Below are positions 15,413 to 23,502 of a stretch of 54,129 nucleotides of DNA, piece after piece. The stretch's first letter is position 1. Every line of letters begins with the position of its first letter. The stretch is from Bacteroidota bacterium (GTDB lineage: Bacteria; Bacteroidota; Bacteroidia; Flavobacteriales; Flavobacteriaceae). The notes beneath the pieces were generated by a model, which saw only the letters and a program-made list of their open reading frames with translations, made no database searches and had not been told where the DNA came from. The stretch lies in the NCBI GenBank assembly GCA_023434025.1, contig JAEYTL010000034.1, positions 1-54,129 on the forward strand, written 5' to 3'. The translations under genes and the position numbers were made by a program.

Positions 15413-15424
15413 ATGTTTACTTAT

Positions 15425-17071
15425 TTAATCAGGTTTGGTATAATAAATTTCTAATCGCAATCGTTGGTCCAAAGGTACAGAAGATTTGCTTCCGTACAAC
15501 ACGGTTCCTAACGGATTCATGACAGATGCCGCTGGGACATCTTTTATACCTGTTGAGGTCTGGTTTTTTAATTTATAATTGCTCACGTTTGAAATCGCCT
15601 CCGTCACAACAAGCCCTAATCTGACGTTGGTAGAATCAGGGTTTTTAAGCAAACTGGCAATGTGATTTGTGATTCTGATTTTATACGTTACACCTTTTTC
15701 ATCTTCCAGTTTTATGATACCGTTATGTACCACTTTTCCATATTTGGGTTTAAGGGCGTTTACCGTAAAATCATTGTAATAATCCAGTAACGGTCTTTTA
15801 TTGTCTAAGTCGTACAGGTAGATTCTGTCCGGTTCTTTATTTGCACCCATCGCATCACGATCAATCCGGAAGGTTAAATTAGCTTCATTGATTAGCCATC
15901 CGTTTGCTCTGTATTGCTCCAGTTCTGCTGACTGCCCGTTTTCGTCACGGTTAAATAAGTTAATCACAGCCATTGAACCGGCACCGCCATTAAGGTAGAG
16001 TCTTTCATCACCCAAAGTAGGGTCTGCTGAAGCCAAAACATTAGCATAATTGGCCGTTCTTTCCTGGCTGGTCAGGCTAACCGTATTGCCGGAAAGTGTC
16101 AAATCAAATGATTTTTTTTCTTCTTCAGGTTCAGAATCTTCTCCTGTTGAGCGGTACTCATTATATTTTACTGTGATTTTTCCGCTGCTGAAATTAATCA
16201 TGGCAAAGCCGTTGCCGTTCGGGTCTGTATCGGCTGCTTCAACCTTGAAATACAATCCCCGGAAATAGTCTCTGAACACATTGTTGTTGGTCAGTTTATT
16301 TTGATTGTATCCCCCGATAATCTTCTTTTGAAAAAAATCTTTGTTCAGTTTTAAATAAATTCCGGGAGCACTTTTTGTTGTTGTTCCTTCTTCGTCATCT
16401 TCATCTGCATAGACCGTTACAGAAATTTCAGCGGCATTAAAAAAGAACTGGTCGTTTTGAGAGGCATCGGTATCGTTGTTTAATCTTTCACCGTGTGCAA
16501 TCGAGGTTCCGTCTGCTGCAGCTCCTCTTTTGTTGTTTTCAAAATCAGAAAGCTGGTCGGAATAATATCTCTGGGCCTCTGTAAACTGGCTGTTTGGGTC
16601 AAAATCTCTCAAAAAATAACCGTTTTCAAAAACACTGAGTTTAAGTTTAGAAGTGCCGTAAACTGAATCTAAGGTGTAGGTTGCCACCCCTTCATCATTG
16701 GTTGTTCCTTTTTTGCTGAAATACGGAATATACAAAATAACTTCTGTTATTTCAGGTTCATGATCATCAACGGTGGTAAAGGTCGGAACGTTTGTTGGCA
16801 AGGTTAATTGTGTAACAAAATGAGCTGTTGTTTTACCAAAGGTTGTGTTGTGATAAATCCCCAGAGGATTTACGGCCAGGTTATTAGACTGCACCGTTCC
16901 TAAATCCTGATTGAACGCTGTTACGGTAGCTTCATGATCCTGAATGCCAAATTGAAAATGGTCATTGCCGATTACGTTGCCGCCAATGGAATTAAAGTCT
17001 TTATCGCACGAAAAAAACAACGTGGCAAGTGCTGCAATAGCGGTATATTGAATTAATTTTTTTGAAATCAT
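15425..17071 (-). CDS. DUF4270-type lipoprotein
   Basis: A 548-residue exported protein with a lipoprotein-like N-terminus (ALATLFFSCDKDF; Cys at about residue 22). The sequence after it (GGNVIGNDHFQFGIQDHEAT and LGIYHNTTFGKTTAHFVTQL) matches the DUF4270 family as I know it from Bacteroidota. Function in the family is not established; it is an outer-surface or periplasmic protein of mostly beta character. It sits between the starch-synthase-like gene and glmS with very short gaps and is probably co-transcribed. This arrangement recurs in flavobacteria. Confidence 0.8.
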   Translation of the reverse strand: MISKKLIQYTAIAALATLFFSCDKDFNSIGGNVIGNDHFQFGIQDHEATVTAFNQDLGTVQSNNLAVNPLGIYHNTTFGKTTAHFVTQLTLPTNVPTFTTVDDHEPEITEVILYIPYFSKKGTTNDEGVATYTLDSVYGTSKLKLSVFENGYFLRDFDPNSQFTEAQRYYSDQLSDFENNKRGAAADGTSIAHGERLNNDTDASQNDQFFFNAAEISVTVYADEDDEEGTTTKSAPGIYLKLNKDFFQKKIIGGYNQNKLTNNNVFRDYFRGLYFKVEAADTDPNGNGFAMINFSSGKITVKYNEYRSTGEDSEPEEEKKSFDLTLSGNTVSLTSQERTANYANVLASADPTLGDERLYLNGGAGSMAVINLFNRDENGQSAELEQYRANGWLINEANLTFRIDRDAMGANKEPDRIYLYDLDNKRPLLDYYNDFTVNALKPKYGKVVHNGIIKLEDEKGVTYKIRITNHIASLLKNPDSTNVRLGLVVTEAISNVSNYKLKNQTSTGIKDVPAASVMNPLGTVLYGSKSSVPLDQRLRLEIYYTKPD

Positions 17072-17082
17072 TTGAATGAAAT

Positions 17083-17889
17083 TTAAAGAACCGTATTTTT
17101 ATAGAAATTTGTATAATGCTCAGGATAATCCTCTTTCGGGATGAAAGGTAAAAAAGGTTTTCCGGATGATTCTATAAATTGTGTTAAACTTGAAGATAAA
17201 TTTTCAGAGGCAACTATCACGGCATCAGAGTGTTCGACAGCAGCTTTAATTAAATTTTCATAATTGGGCTGTTCTAAAACCGAAATGGATTCGTGCGGCA
17301 CACCATCAAATTTAATTTTATTAATGAGTTCCATGTCTAAATTCCCGTCAAAAGACTGGGTGTAAACAGACGTTACAATTTTTGTGTCAGAAAAAAGGGC
17401 TTCGTGTTTGTAATAATGTTTCATATAAATCGGCAACAAAGAAGCCAGCCAGCCGTGTACGTGGATAATATCAGGTACCCAGTTTAATTTTTTTACGGTT
17501 TCTACCACGCCTTTGGCAAAAAAGATGGCTCTTTCATCGTTGTCGGCATATAATTTTCCCTCTTCATCGGTAAAAGTAGCTTTGCGTTTAAAATATTCGT
17601 CGTTGTCTATAAAATAAACCTGGATTCTTTCTTTTGGAATGGACGCTACTTTAATAATCAAAGGCATGTCTAAATCATTCACCACCAGATTCATACCGGA
17701 CAACCTGATTACTTCGTGTAACTGATGTCTTCTTTCATTTATATTTCCATATCTCGGCATGAAAATTCTTATTTGCCCTCCCTGATCATTAATCATTTTC
17801 GGAACGTCATAAGACATAATTGATACTTCATTTTCTGCTAAATAAGGCACTACCTCAGATGATACATACAATATCCTCTTATCCTCCAT
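17083..17889 (-). CDS. Glycogen/starch synthase-like protein, N-terminal half only
   Basis: The 268-residue protein matches the N-terminal Rossmann-like half of GT5 glycogen/starch synthases (ILYVSSEVVPYLAENEVSIM, RIFMPRYGNINERRHQLHEV, YFIDNDEYFKRKATF, PDIIHVHGWLASLLP). The usual enzyme is about 480 residues and ends with a nucleotide-sugar-binding half. That half is missing, and the early ADP-glucose-binding KTGGL motif is replaced by AENEVS. Catalysis as a normal synthase is therefore doubtful. Short forms like this are common in flavobacteria next to panC, so I do not read it as a recent truncation. It heads the operon with DUF4270 and glmS. Confidence 0.75.
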   Translation of the reverse strand: MEDKRILYVSSEVVPYLAENEVSIMSYDVPKMINDQGGQIRIFMPRYGNINERRHQLHEVIRLSGMNLVVNDLDMPLIIKVASIPKERIQVYFIDNDEYFKRKATFTDEEGKLYADNDERAIFFAKGVVETVKKLNWVPDIIHVHGWLASLLPIYMKHYYKHEALFSDTKIVTSVYTQSFDGNLDMELINKIKFDGVPHESISVLEQPNYENLIKAAVEHSDAVIVASENLSSSLTQFIESSGKPFLPFIPKEDYPEHYTNFYKNTVL

Positions 17890-17966
17890 ACGTTTTGAAC
17901 TTTATCGTTTAGATTTTTAAAACAGGCAAAATTACAAAAATTTATGCAGATATTTAAGTAAAATAG

Positions 17967-17974
17967 TAAGTTTG
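17967..17974 (+). promoter_or_regulatory. -7 box of the panC operon
   Basis: TAAGTTTG matches TAnnTTTG and lies 22 bases before the panC ATG. TTTA rather than TTTG occurs near the -33 position. On the opposite strand TAATTTTG (17927-17934) may serve the divergent starch-synthase-like gene. Confidence 0.6.
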
Positions 17975-17996
17975 CAACTCATTTAAATAAAACTAC

Positions 17997-18845
17997 ATGC
18001 TCATTTTCAACAAACAAAGCGAACTTAAAGAGCATTTGTCTCCTTTTTGGTTATTAAAAAGCAGGATTGGGTTTGTGCCCACAATGGGTGCTTTGCACGA
18101 CGGGCATCTGTCTTTGCTCAAAAAATCAATAGTTGAGAACGATATTACAGTGGTCAGTATCTTTGTTAATCCTACCCAGTTTAATAATCCGCAGGATTTG
18201 GAAAAATACCCCCGCAACCTGGAAAGAGATATTGAAAAAATTGCCGGATTAAGCCGTGAGGTAATTGTTTTTGCTCCTTCGGTAGAAGACATTTATAACG
18301 GAAATACGACTTCGCAGCAATTTAATTTTGACGGGCTGGAAAACCAAATGGAGGGAAAATTCCGTCCCGGTCATTTTGATGGTGTAGGAACCGTTGTTAA
18401 ACGGCTGTTTGAAATTATAAATCCGACAAATGCCTATTTTGGCGAAAAAGATTTTCAACAATTGCAGATTATTAAAAAATTAGTTCAGAAATATAAAATT
18501 CCGGTAAACGTCATCGGCTGTCCGATTCACCGGGAAGCTAACGGACTGGCCATGAGTTCACGCAACGAACGCCTTTCTGAAACGGAAAGGGCAACATCCT
18601 CTTTGCTGTTTAAAACGCTGACAGCAGCCCGGAAAATGTTCGGTTCAAAATCGGCTAATGAAATTTCGGATTTTGTTAAAAAAACGTTTGAAAATCATCC
18701 CGGGTTTTTGTTAGAATATTTTCAAATTGCAGACGAAGCTACGCTAAAGCCCTGTGTACGTAAATCAAAAAACAAAAAATACCGTGCATTTATCGCTGTT
18801 TTTGTTAACAACATCCGATTAATTGATACTATTTCATTAAATTAA
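17997..18845 (+). CDS. panC: Pantothenate synthetase
   Basis: PanC joins pantoate and beta-alanine with ATP to make pantothenate, the coenzyme A precursor. The 282-residue sequence has VPTMGALHDGHLSLL (the HIGH-like nucleotidyltransferase motif), FVNPTQFNNPQDLEKYPR, FGEKDFQQLQIIKK, and the MSSRNERL loop that acts like KMSKS. Length is normal. It heads a plus-strand operon with panD 13 bases downstream and is divergent from the starch-synthase-like gene. Confidence 0.97.
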   Translation: MLIFNKQSELKEHLSPFWLLKSRIGFVPTMGALHDGHLSLLKKSIVENDITVVSIFVNPTQFNNPQDLEKYPRNLERDIEKIAGLSREVIVFAPSVEDIYNGNTTSQQFNFDGLENQMEGKFRPGHFDGVGTVVKRLFEIINPTNAYFGEKDFQQLQIIKKLVQKYKIPVNVIGCPIHREANGLAMSSRNERLSETERATSSLLFKTLTAARKMFGSKSANEISDFVKKTFENHPGFLLEYFQIADEATLKPCVRKSKNKKYRAFIAVFVNNIRLIDTISLN

Positions 18846-18854
18846 TTACCTTTG
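18823..18854 (+). promoter_or_regulatory. Possible internal promoter for panD
   Basis: TTG (18823-18825), 21 bases, then TACCTTTG (18847-18854). The box ends only four bases before the panD ATG, so a transcript from it would have almost no leader. It could be chance in AT-rich sequence. Confidence 0.45.
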
Positions 18855-18858
18855 CACC

Positions 18859-19209
18859 ATGCAAATTCAAGTTGTTAAATCCAAGATTCACCGCGTAAAG
18901 GTGACTGGAGCAGATTTAAATTACATCGGCAGCATCACGATAGACGAAGCCCTGATGGAAGCTTCGAACCTTGTAGAAGGCGAAAAAGTTTCTATTGTAA
19001 ACATTAATAACGGTGAACGTTTGGAAACGTATGTTATTAAAGGAAACCGCAACAGTGGCGAAATTACCCTGAACGGTCCTGCCGCACGAAAAGTTCAAAA
19101 AGGAGATATTATTATCATTATTTCGTACGGTATTTTAGATTTTGAAGAAGCTAAAACCTTCAAGCCGGCTTTGGTATTCCCTAATGAAAACGACAATTCG
19201 CTGACCTGA
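18859..19209 (+). CDS. panD: Aspartate 1-decarboxylase
   Basis: PanD makes beta-alanine from aspartate using a pyruvoyl group formed by self-cleavage. The 116-residue proenzyme has the cleavage site Gly24-Ser25 in LNYIGSITIDE, then VNINNGERLETYVI and the conserved RNSGEITLNGPAARK. It supplies the co-substrate of PanC, encoded just upstream, so the two genes complete pantothenate synthesis from pantoate and aspartate. Confidence 0.97.
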   Translation: MQIQVVKSKIHRVKVTGADLNYIGSITIDEALMEASNLVEGEKVSIVNINNGERLETYVIKGNRNSGEITLNGPAARKVQKGDIIIIISYGILDFEEAKTFKPALVFPNENDNSLT

Positions 19210-19213
19210 CCCC

Positions 19214-20176
19214 TTGAAACAGAAAATCGGCAAATGGCTTTCGATTCTCCTTCCTGTTTTATTGGGATTGGCTTTGGTTATTTATACCTACAACAAGTTT
19301 ACCCCTGAACAATTGGAAGAAATTAAACAGCAGTTTAAAAATGCGGATTATTTCTATATTTACATTTCGTTGCTGATCAGTGCCTTGGCTTTGTGGTCAA
19401 GAGGTTACCGGTGGAAGTATGCGATGGATCATTTGGGGTATAAACCAAAAATTTCGACTAATGTGATGGCTGTCTGCATCGGTTATTTCATTAACATGTC
19501 TATTCCGCGTTCAGGCGAAGTTTCCCGTGCCCTGATTCTCAAAAAATACGAAGATGTTCCGTTTGATAAAGCTTTTGGAACAATCATTGCCGAAAGAGTA
19601 GTGGACACTTTTTTCTTATTGTCTTTTATCGGATTGGCGTTCTTCCTGGAATTTGATGTTTTAAAGGCTTTTGTTTTAGATAAAATTCCTGTTCAGAAAC
19701 TGGTACTGATTCTGGGAATCGGTGCGTTTTTAATGACAGGCGTCATTTTAGTATTTCGCTATTCAACCCTGAAGCCGGTTGTAATTGTCAAACAAAAAAT
19801 TAAAGGTTTGTTGGACGGTGTTTTCAGCATCTGGAAAATGGAAAAAAAATGGGCATTCCTATTCCACTCATTACTGATCTGGGTAAGCTATTTTTGTATG
19901 TTTTACATTACTATTTTTGCTCTGCCAGAAACCAGTAACCTGAGCCTGAGTACCGTTGTTATCTCCTTTATTGTGGGTGGAATTGCCATTACGCTAACCA
20001 ATTCCGGATTTGGAGCCTATCCCTTTTTGATGGCAGAAATTCTCTTGCTTTATAACGTTCCCGAAACGGCAGGTACTGCCTTTGGATGGTTGGTTTGGAC
20101 TTCTCAGACACTGATGGTGGTGATTTTGGGGACACTTTCATTTTTATTGCTTCCCGTTTTAAACAAAAACAAATAA
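19214..20176 (+). CDS. UPF0104/LPG synthase-like membrane protein, TTG start
   Basis: The 320-residue protein has about eight hydrophobic segments and matches the flippase-like/UPF0104 transmembrane family related to the membrane part of lysylphosphatidylglycerol synthase (IPRSGEVSRALILKKYE, AERVVDTFFLL, LTNSGFGAYPFLMAEIL). No soluble aminoacyl-transferase domain follows, so it is not a complete MprF. The only start near the panD stop is TTG at 19214, four bases after that stop; the first in-frame ATG comes far inside the conserved region. A TTG start with translational coupling to panD is therefore likely. Confidence 0.82.
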   Translation: MKQKIGKWLSILLPVLLGLALVIYTYNKFTPEQLEEIKQQFKNADYFYIYISLLISALALWSRGYRWKYAMDHLGYKPKISTNVMAVCIGYFINMSIPRSGEVSRALILKKYEDVPFDKAFGTIIAERVVDTFFLLSFIGLAFFLEFDVLKAFVLDKIPVQKLVLILGIGAFLMTGVILVFRYSTLKPVVIVKQKIKGLLDGVFSIWKMEKKWAFLFHSLLIWVSYFCMFYITIFALPETSNLSLSTVVISFIVGGIAITLTNSGFGAYPFLMAEILLLYNVPETAGTAFGWLVWTSQTLMVVILGTLSFLLLPVLNKNK

Positions 20177-20238
20177 TTTACTATCTTGCTTTCGCAAAAA
20201 AAATTAGGTTTTCACTTAATTTCCAAAACCGAAACCCG

Positions 20239-21387
20239 ATGAAATTAGTTCAGATTCTTATTGTTTTATGGTGTTCAGTGAGTATTTATGCTCAAAAAAC
20301 CGTAGAAGTCTTTTCTTCTAAAAAGCTGGGAGGGGACCGCGATATCTATATCAGCCTTCCTCCGTCTTATGAGAAAGATAAAAGCCAAAAATTTCCATTG
20401 TTGCTCGTTTTAGACGGCGAATATTTATTTGACCCTTTTCAGGGGGCTTTAAAGTTTGGAAATTACTGGGATGATTTACCGGAAGTGATTTTAGTCGGTG
20501 TGTCTCAAAACAAACAGGATGAGCGGTATGCTGATAGCGAATATGATGAAGAAAGCGGACTGCCCATTGAAACCGGTGCTGATTTTTTTGATTTTATCGG
20601 AACGGAGTTAATGCCTTATTTAGAAAAAACATACCGGGTAGCTCCGTTTAAAATTATTGGCGGGCACGACACAACAGCCGGTTTTATCAATTTCTTTTTG
20701 TATAAAGACACACCTGTTTTTGACGCTTTTATTTCACTGAGTCCGGATCTGGCTTTGGATATGGAAAACAGGATACCGGAGAGATTAAATGCCATTACTA
20801 AACCGATTTATTACTACCAGTCTACGGCTGATGGTGATTTAAAGAAAATCCAAAAAAGAATTAAGGAGCTGGATGAAAAACTAAAAAACATTAAAAAAGA
20901 ATCGTTAAATTACAAGTTTGACGAGTTTACAGGAGCGTCACATTATTCATTGGTTTTACATTCCATTCCAAATGCACTGTATCAGTTTTTTTCAGTTTAT
21001 CAGCCTATTACAACGCATGAGTTCAATGAGAAGATTGTAAAATTAGAATCGGGTTATGTGGACTATCTGAAACAAAAATATGATGTTATAGAGAAATCGT
21101 TAAATATCAAAATGCCCATCCGGTTAAATGACTTTAAAGCTATTGAAGCCGCTATTTTAAAGAACAAAGATTACAATGAATTTGACGGCCTTGCTATTTT
21201 GGCCGACAAATACTACAAAAAAACAATGCTGGCCGATTACCACATGGCTTTGATGTATGAGAAAAAAGAAGATTACAAAAGAGCTCAGAAATACTATTTA
21301 AGTGCGTTTCAAAAAGAGCCTATTGGCGATTTGGATAAAGATATGATGTTTGACAAATCGGAAGAAATGAAGCAACTATTAAAATAA
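20239..21387 (+). CDS. Secreted alpha/beta-hydrolase, esterase D-like
   Basis: The 382-residue protein starts with a signal peptide (MKLVQILIVLWCSVSIYAQK) and continues as a PF00756-type esterase domain (DRDIYISLPPSYEKDKSQKF, LLLVLDGEYLF, EVILVGVSQNKQDERY, then ASHYSLVLHSIPNAL). In the nucleophile-elbow region, IIGGHDTTAGFINFF has the shape GxDxxxG rather than GxSxxG, so the usual serine appears to be Asp. The C-terminal 90 residues contain a TPR-like segment (YHMALMYEKKEDYKRAQKYY). I chose the ATG at 20239 because the signal peptide begins there. The stop overlaps the radA start. Confidence 0.75.
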   Translation: MKLVQILIVLWCSVSIYAQKTVEVFSSKKLGGDRDIYISLPPSYEKDKSQKFPLLLVLDGEYLFDPFQGALKFGNYWDDLPEVILVGVSQNKQDERYADSEYDEESGLPIETGADFFDFIGTELMPYLEKTYRVAPFKIIGGHDTTAGFINFFLYKDTPVFDAFISLSPDLALDMENRIPERLNAITKPIYYYQSTADGDLKKIQKRIKELDEKLKNIKKESLNYKFDEFTGASHYSLVLHSIPNALYQFFSVYQPITTHEFNEKIVKLESGYVDYLKQKYDVIEKSLNIKMPIRLNDFKAIEAAILKNKDYNEFDGLAILADKYYKKTMLADYHMALMYEKKEDYKRAQKYYLSAFQKEPIGDLDKDMMFDKSEEMKQLLK

Positions 21388-22745
21388 TGGCGAAAGTTAA
21401 AACTTCATTCTTTTGTCAAAACTGCGGTACGCAATATTCCAAATGGCAAGGGCAATGTCATGCCTGTCATGAATGGAATACGATTGTAGAAGAAGTCATT
21501 CAGAAAGAAGAAAAAACCAGTTGGAAGCCTTCTTCTGAAGTTAAAAAAGCTTCCAAACCCCTTCGGATTAAAGATATTGATTCTACTCAGGAAATCAGAC
21601 TTAATACTTCTGACGGCGAATTAAACCGTGTATTAGGCGGCGGACTTGTTCCCGGTTCTTTAACCCTGTTAGGCGGCGAACCCGGCATTGGAAAGAGTAC
21701 ACTTTTGTTGCAGATTGCTTTAAAATTACCTTATAAAACCTTGTATGTTTCGGGCGAAGAAAGCCAGAAGCAAATAAAAATGCGGGCCGAACGAATTGAA
21801 AACAACTACGACAATTGTTTTATTCTGACGGAAACCAAAACGCAGAATATCTTTAAACAGATACAGGAAACGGAACCGGAGATTGTGATCATCGATTCCA
21901 TTCAGACCCTGCATACCGATTATATTGAATCGACTGCCGGAAGTATTTCGCAAATTCGCGAATGCACGGCAGAACTCATCAAATTTGCCAAAGAAACCAA
22001 TGTTCCGGTGCTTTTGATTGGTCATATTACCAAAGATGGCACCATTGCCGGACCCAAAATTCTGGAACACATGGTCGATACGGTTCTGCAATTTGAAGGC
22101 GACCGAAATCATGTGTATCGGATTCTGCGTTCGCTCAAAAACCGTTTTGGTTCGACCGCCGAAATCGGCATTTATGAAATGCTGGGTTCCGGTTTGCGGG
22201 AAGTGGCCAATCCTTCTGAGATTTTGATCTCCCACAAAGACGAAGAACTTTCCGGAACAGCCATTGCAGCTACGTTAGAAGGCATGCGGCCGCTGATGAT
22301 TGAAATTCAGGCATTGGTCAGCACCGCTGTTTACGGTACGCCGCAACGGAGTACAACAGGCTACAATGCTAAACGGTTGAATATGATTTTAGCGGTTTTA
22401 GAAAAACGTGCCGGGTTTAGATTAGGAGCAAAAGATGTTTTTCTAAATGTGACAGGCGGAATTTCTGTGGATGATCCGGCGATTGATCTGGCTGTGGTGG
22501 CCGCTATTTTATCCTCCAACGAAGATATTCCGGTAGGAAAAGATTTCTGCTTTGCCGGAGAAGTAGGCCTGGCCGGAGAAATTCGTCCTGTGAACCGAGT
22601 GGAACAACGCATTCTGGAAGCGGAGAAATTAGGTTTTTCGACCATTTTTGTATCGAAATACAATAAAATTTCGCTGAAAGAAACGTTGATTCAGGTGAAA
22701 TTGGTGGCGAAGATTGAGGATGTAGTGGGGGAATTGTTTGGGTAA
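21387..22745 (+). CDS. radA: DNA repair protein RadA
   Basis: RadA (Sms) is a RecA-like ATPase that helps process recombination intermediates. The 452-residue sequence has an N-terminal four-Cys zinc finger (Cys10, Cys13, Cys24, Cys27 in CQNCGTQYSKWQGQCHAC), a Walker A motif GGEPGIGKST near 96-105, the RadA-specific KNRFGSTAEIG segment, and a C-terminal Lon-like domain (VFLNVTGGISVDDPAIDLAV). It overlaps the upstream hydrolase gene by one base (TAATG), so it is probably translated as part of the pan operon. Confidence 0.97.
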   Translation: MAKVKTSFFCQNCGTQYSKWQGQCHACHEWNTIVEEVIQKEEKTSWKPSSEVKKASKPLRIKDIDSTQEIRLNTSDGELNRVLGGGLVPGSLTLLGGEPGIGKSTLLLQIALKLPYKTLYVSGEESQKQIKMRAERIENNYDNCFILTETKTQNIFKQIQETEPEIVIIDSIQTLHTDYIESTAGSISQIRECTAELIKFAKETNVPVLLIGHITKDGTIAGPKILEHMVDTVLQFEGDRNHVYRILRSLKNRFGSTAEIGIYEMLGSGLREVANPSEILISHKDEELSGTAIAATLEGMRPLMIEIQALVSTAVYGTPQRSTTGYNAKRLNMILAVLEKRAGFRLGAKDVFLNVTGGISVDDPAIDLAVVAAILSSNEDIPVGKDFCFAGEVGLAGEIRPVNRVEQRILEAEKLGFSTIFVSKYNKISLKETLIQVKLVAKIEDVVGELFG

Positions 22746-22746
22746 A

Positions 22747-23502
22747 CTACTTGAATTTTTTCAAAAACTCCTCCTTATAACCCACAGAAATCTCAATCTC
22801 CGTTTCATCAAAAAGCATCACATAACCACCTAACGATTTGTGATATGATTTCACAAAATTCAAATTGATAATATGCGATTTATGCACCCGCATAAACGGA
22901 ACATCCAACAATTCATCAAAGTGTTTTAAAAAACGACAGACCATTTTTTTGGTTCCGTCTGCCAGATGAATATCGGTAAAATTACCATTCCCTCGCAAAC
23001 GGACGATTTCTTCCATTTTCACCACTTCAAAACCTTCTAAGGTGGGTAAAATCACTTGCTGTTTCTCGATTTTAGGTTCGCGAAAGTTTTGTACGATGAT
23101 TTGATTTCGGTTGAATAATTCCTGCTTCATCAATTGTTGTTGCACTTTGTTGACGGCCAAAATCAATTCTTCGATGCTGATGGGTTTCAACAGATAATAT
23201 GCGGCACTTTGGTTTAATGCCTTCAACGAATATTCGGAAAAAGCCGTGACAAAAATGGTTTCAAAATGTAAGTCTTTACAGCCTTCCAACACATCAAACG
23301 CATTGCCAAACGGCATTTCTACATCGAGAAAAACCAGTTGCGGATGCAGTTCGTGCAACAACGGAATCGCTTCCCGGCTGTTTTGAGCTTCGCCAATGAT
23401 TTCAATTTGCGGACAATATTTGGCCACATAATTTTTCAACGCTTCGCGAGCCGCCGATTCATCTTCGACAATAACACTTTTTATTTTTTGAAAATCGTTC
23501 AT
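22747..23502 (-). CDS. LytTR-family response regulator
   Basis: The 251-residue protein has a receiver domain with phospho-acceptor Asp60 (LVFLDVEMPFGNAFDVLE), switch residues FVTAFSEYSLKAL and Lys in YLLKPISIEEL. A C-terminal LytTR DNA-binding domain follows (about 150-251; IVRLRGNGNFTDIHLADG, FMRVHKSHIINLNFV). LytTR regulators bind DNA through beta strands and commonly control surface or secreted products. Its ATG overlaps the stop of the kinase gene by four bases, so they are a coupled pair. The divergent secreted QW/vWA pair across the 480-base gap is a possible target. Confidence 0.93.
   Translation of the reverse strand: MNDFQKIKSVIVEDESAAREALKNYVAKYCPQIEIIGEAQNSREAIPLLHELHPQLVFLDVEMPFGNAFDVLEGCKDLHFETIFVTAFSEYSLKALNQSAAYYLLKPISIEELILAVNKVQQQLMKQELFNRNQIIVQNFREPKIEKQQVILPTLEGFEVVKMEEIVRLRGNGNFTDIHLADGTKKMVCRFLKHFDELLDVPFMRVHKSHIINLNFVKSYHKSLGGYVMLFDETEIEISVGYKEEFLKKFK

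Noticed and set aside
19214..20176. MprF-type lysylphosphatidylglycerol synthase
   Set aside because: Only the membrane region is present; the soluble aminoacyl-transfer domain is missing and the next gene is unrelated.
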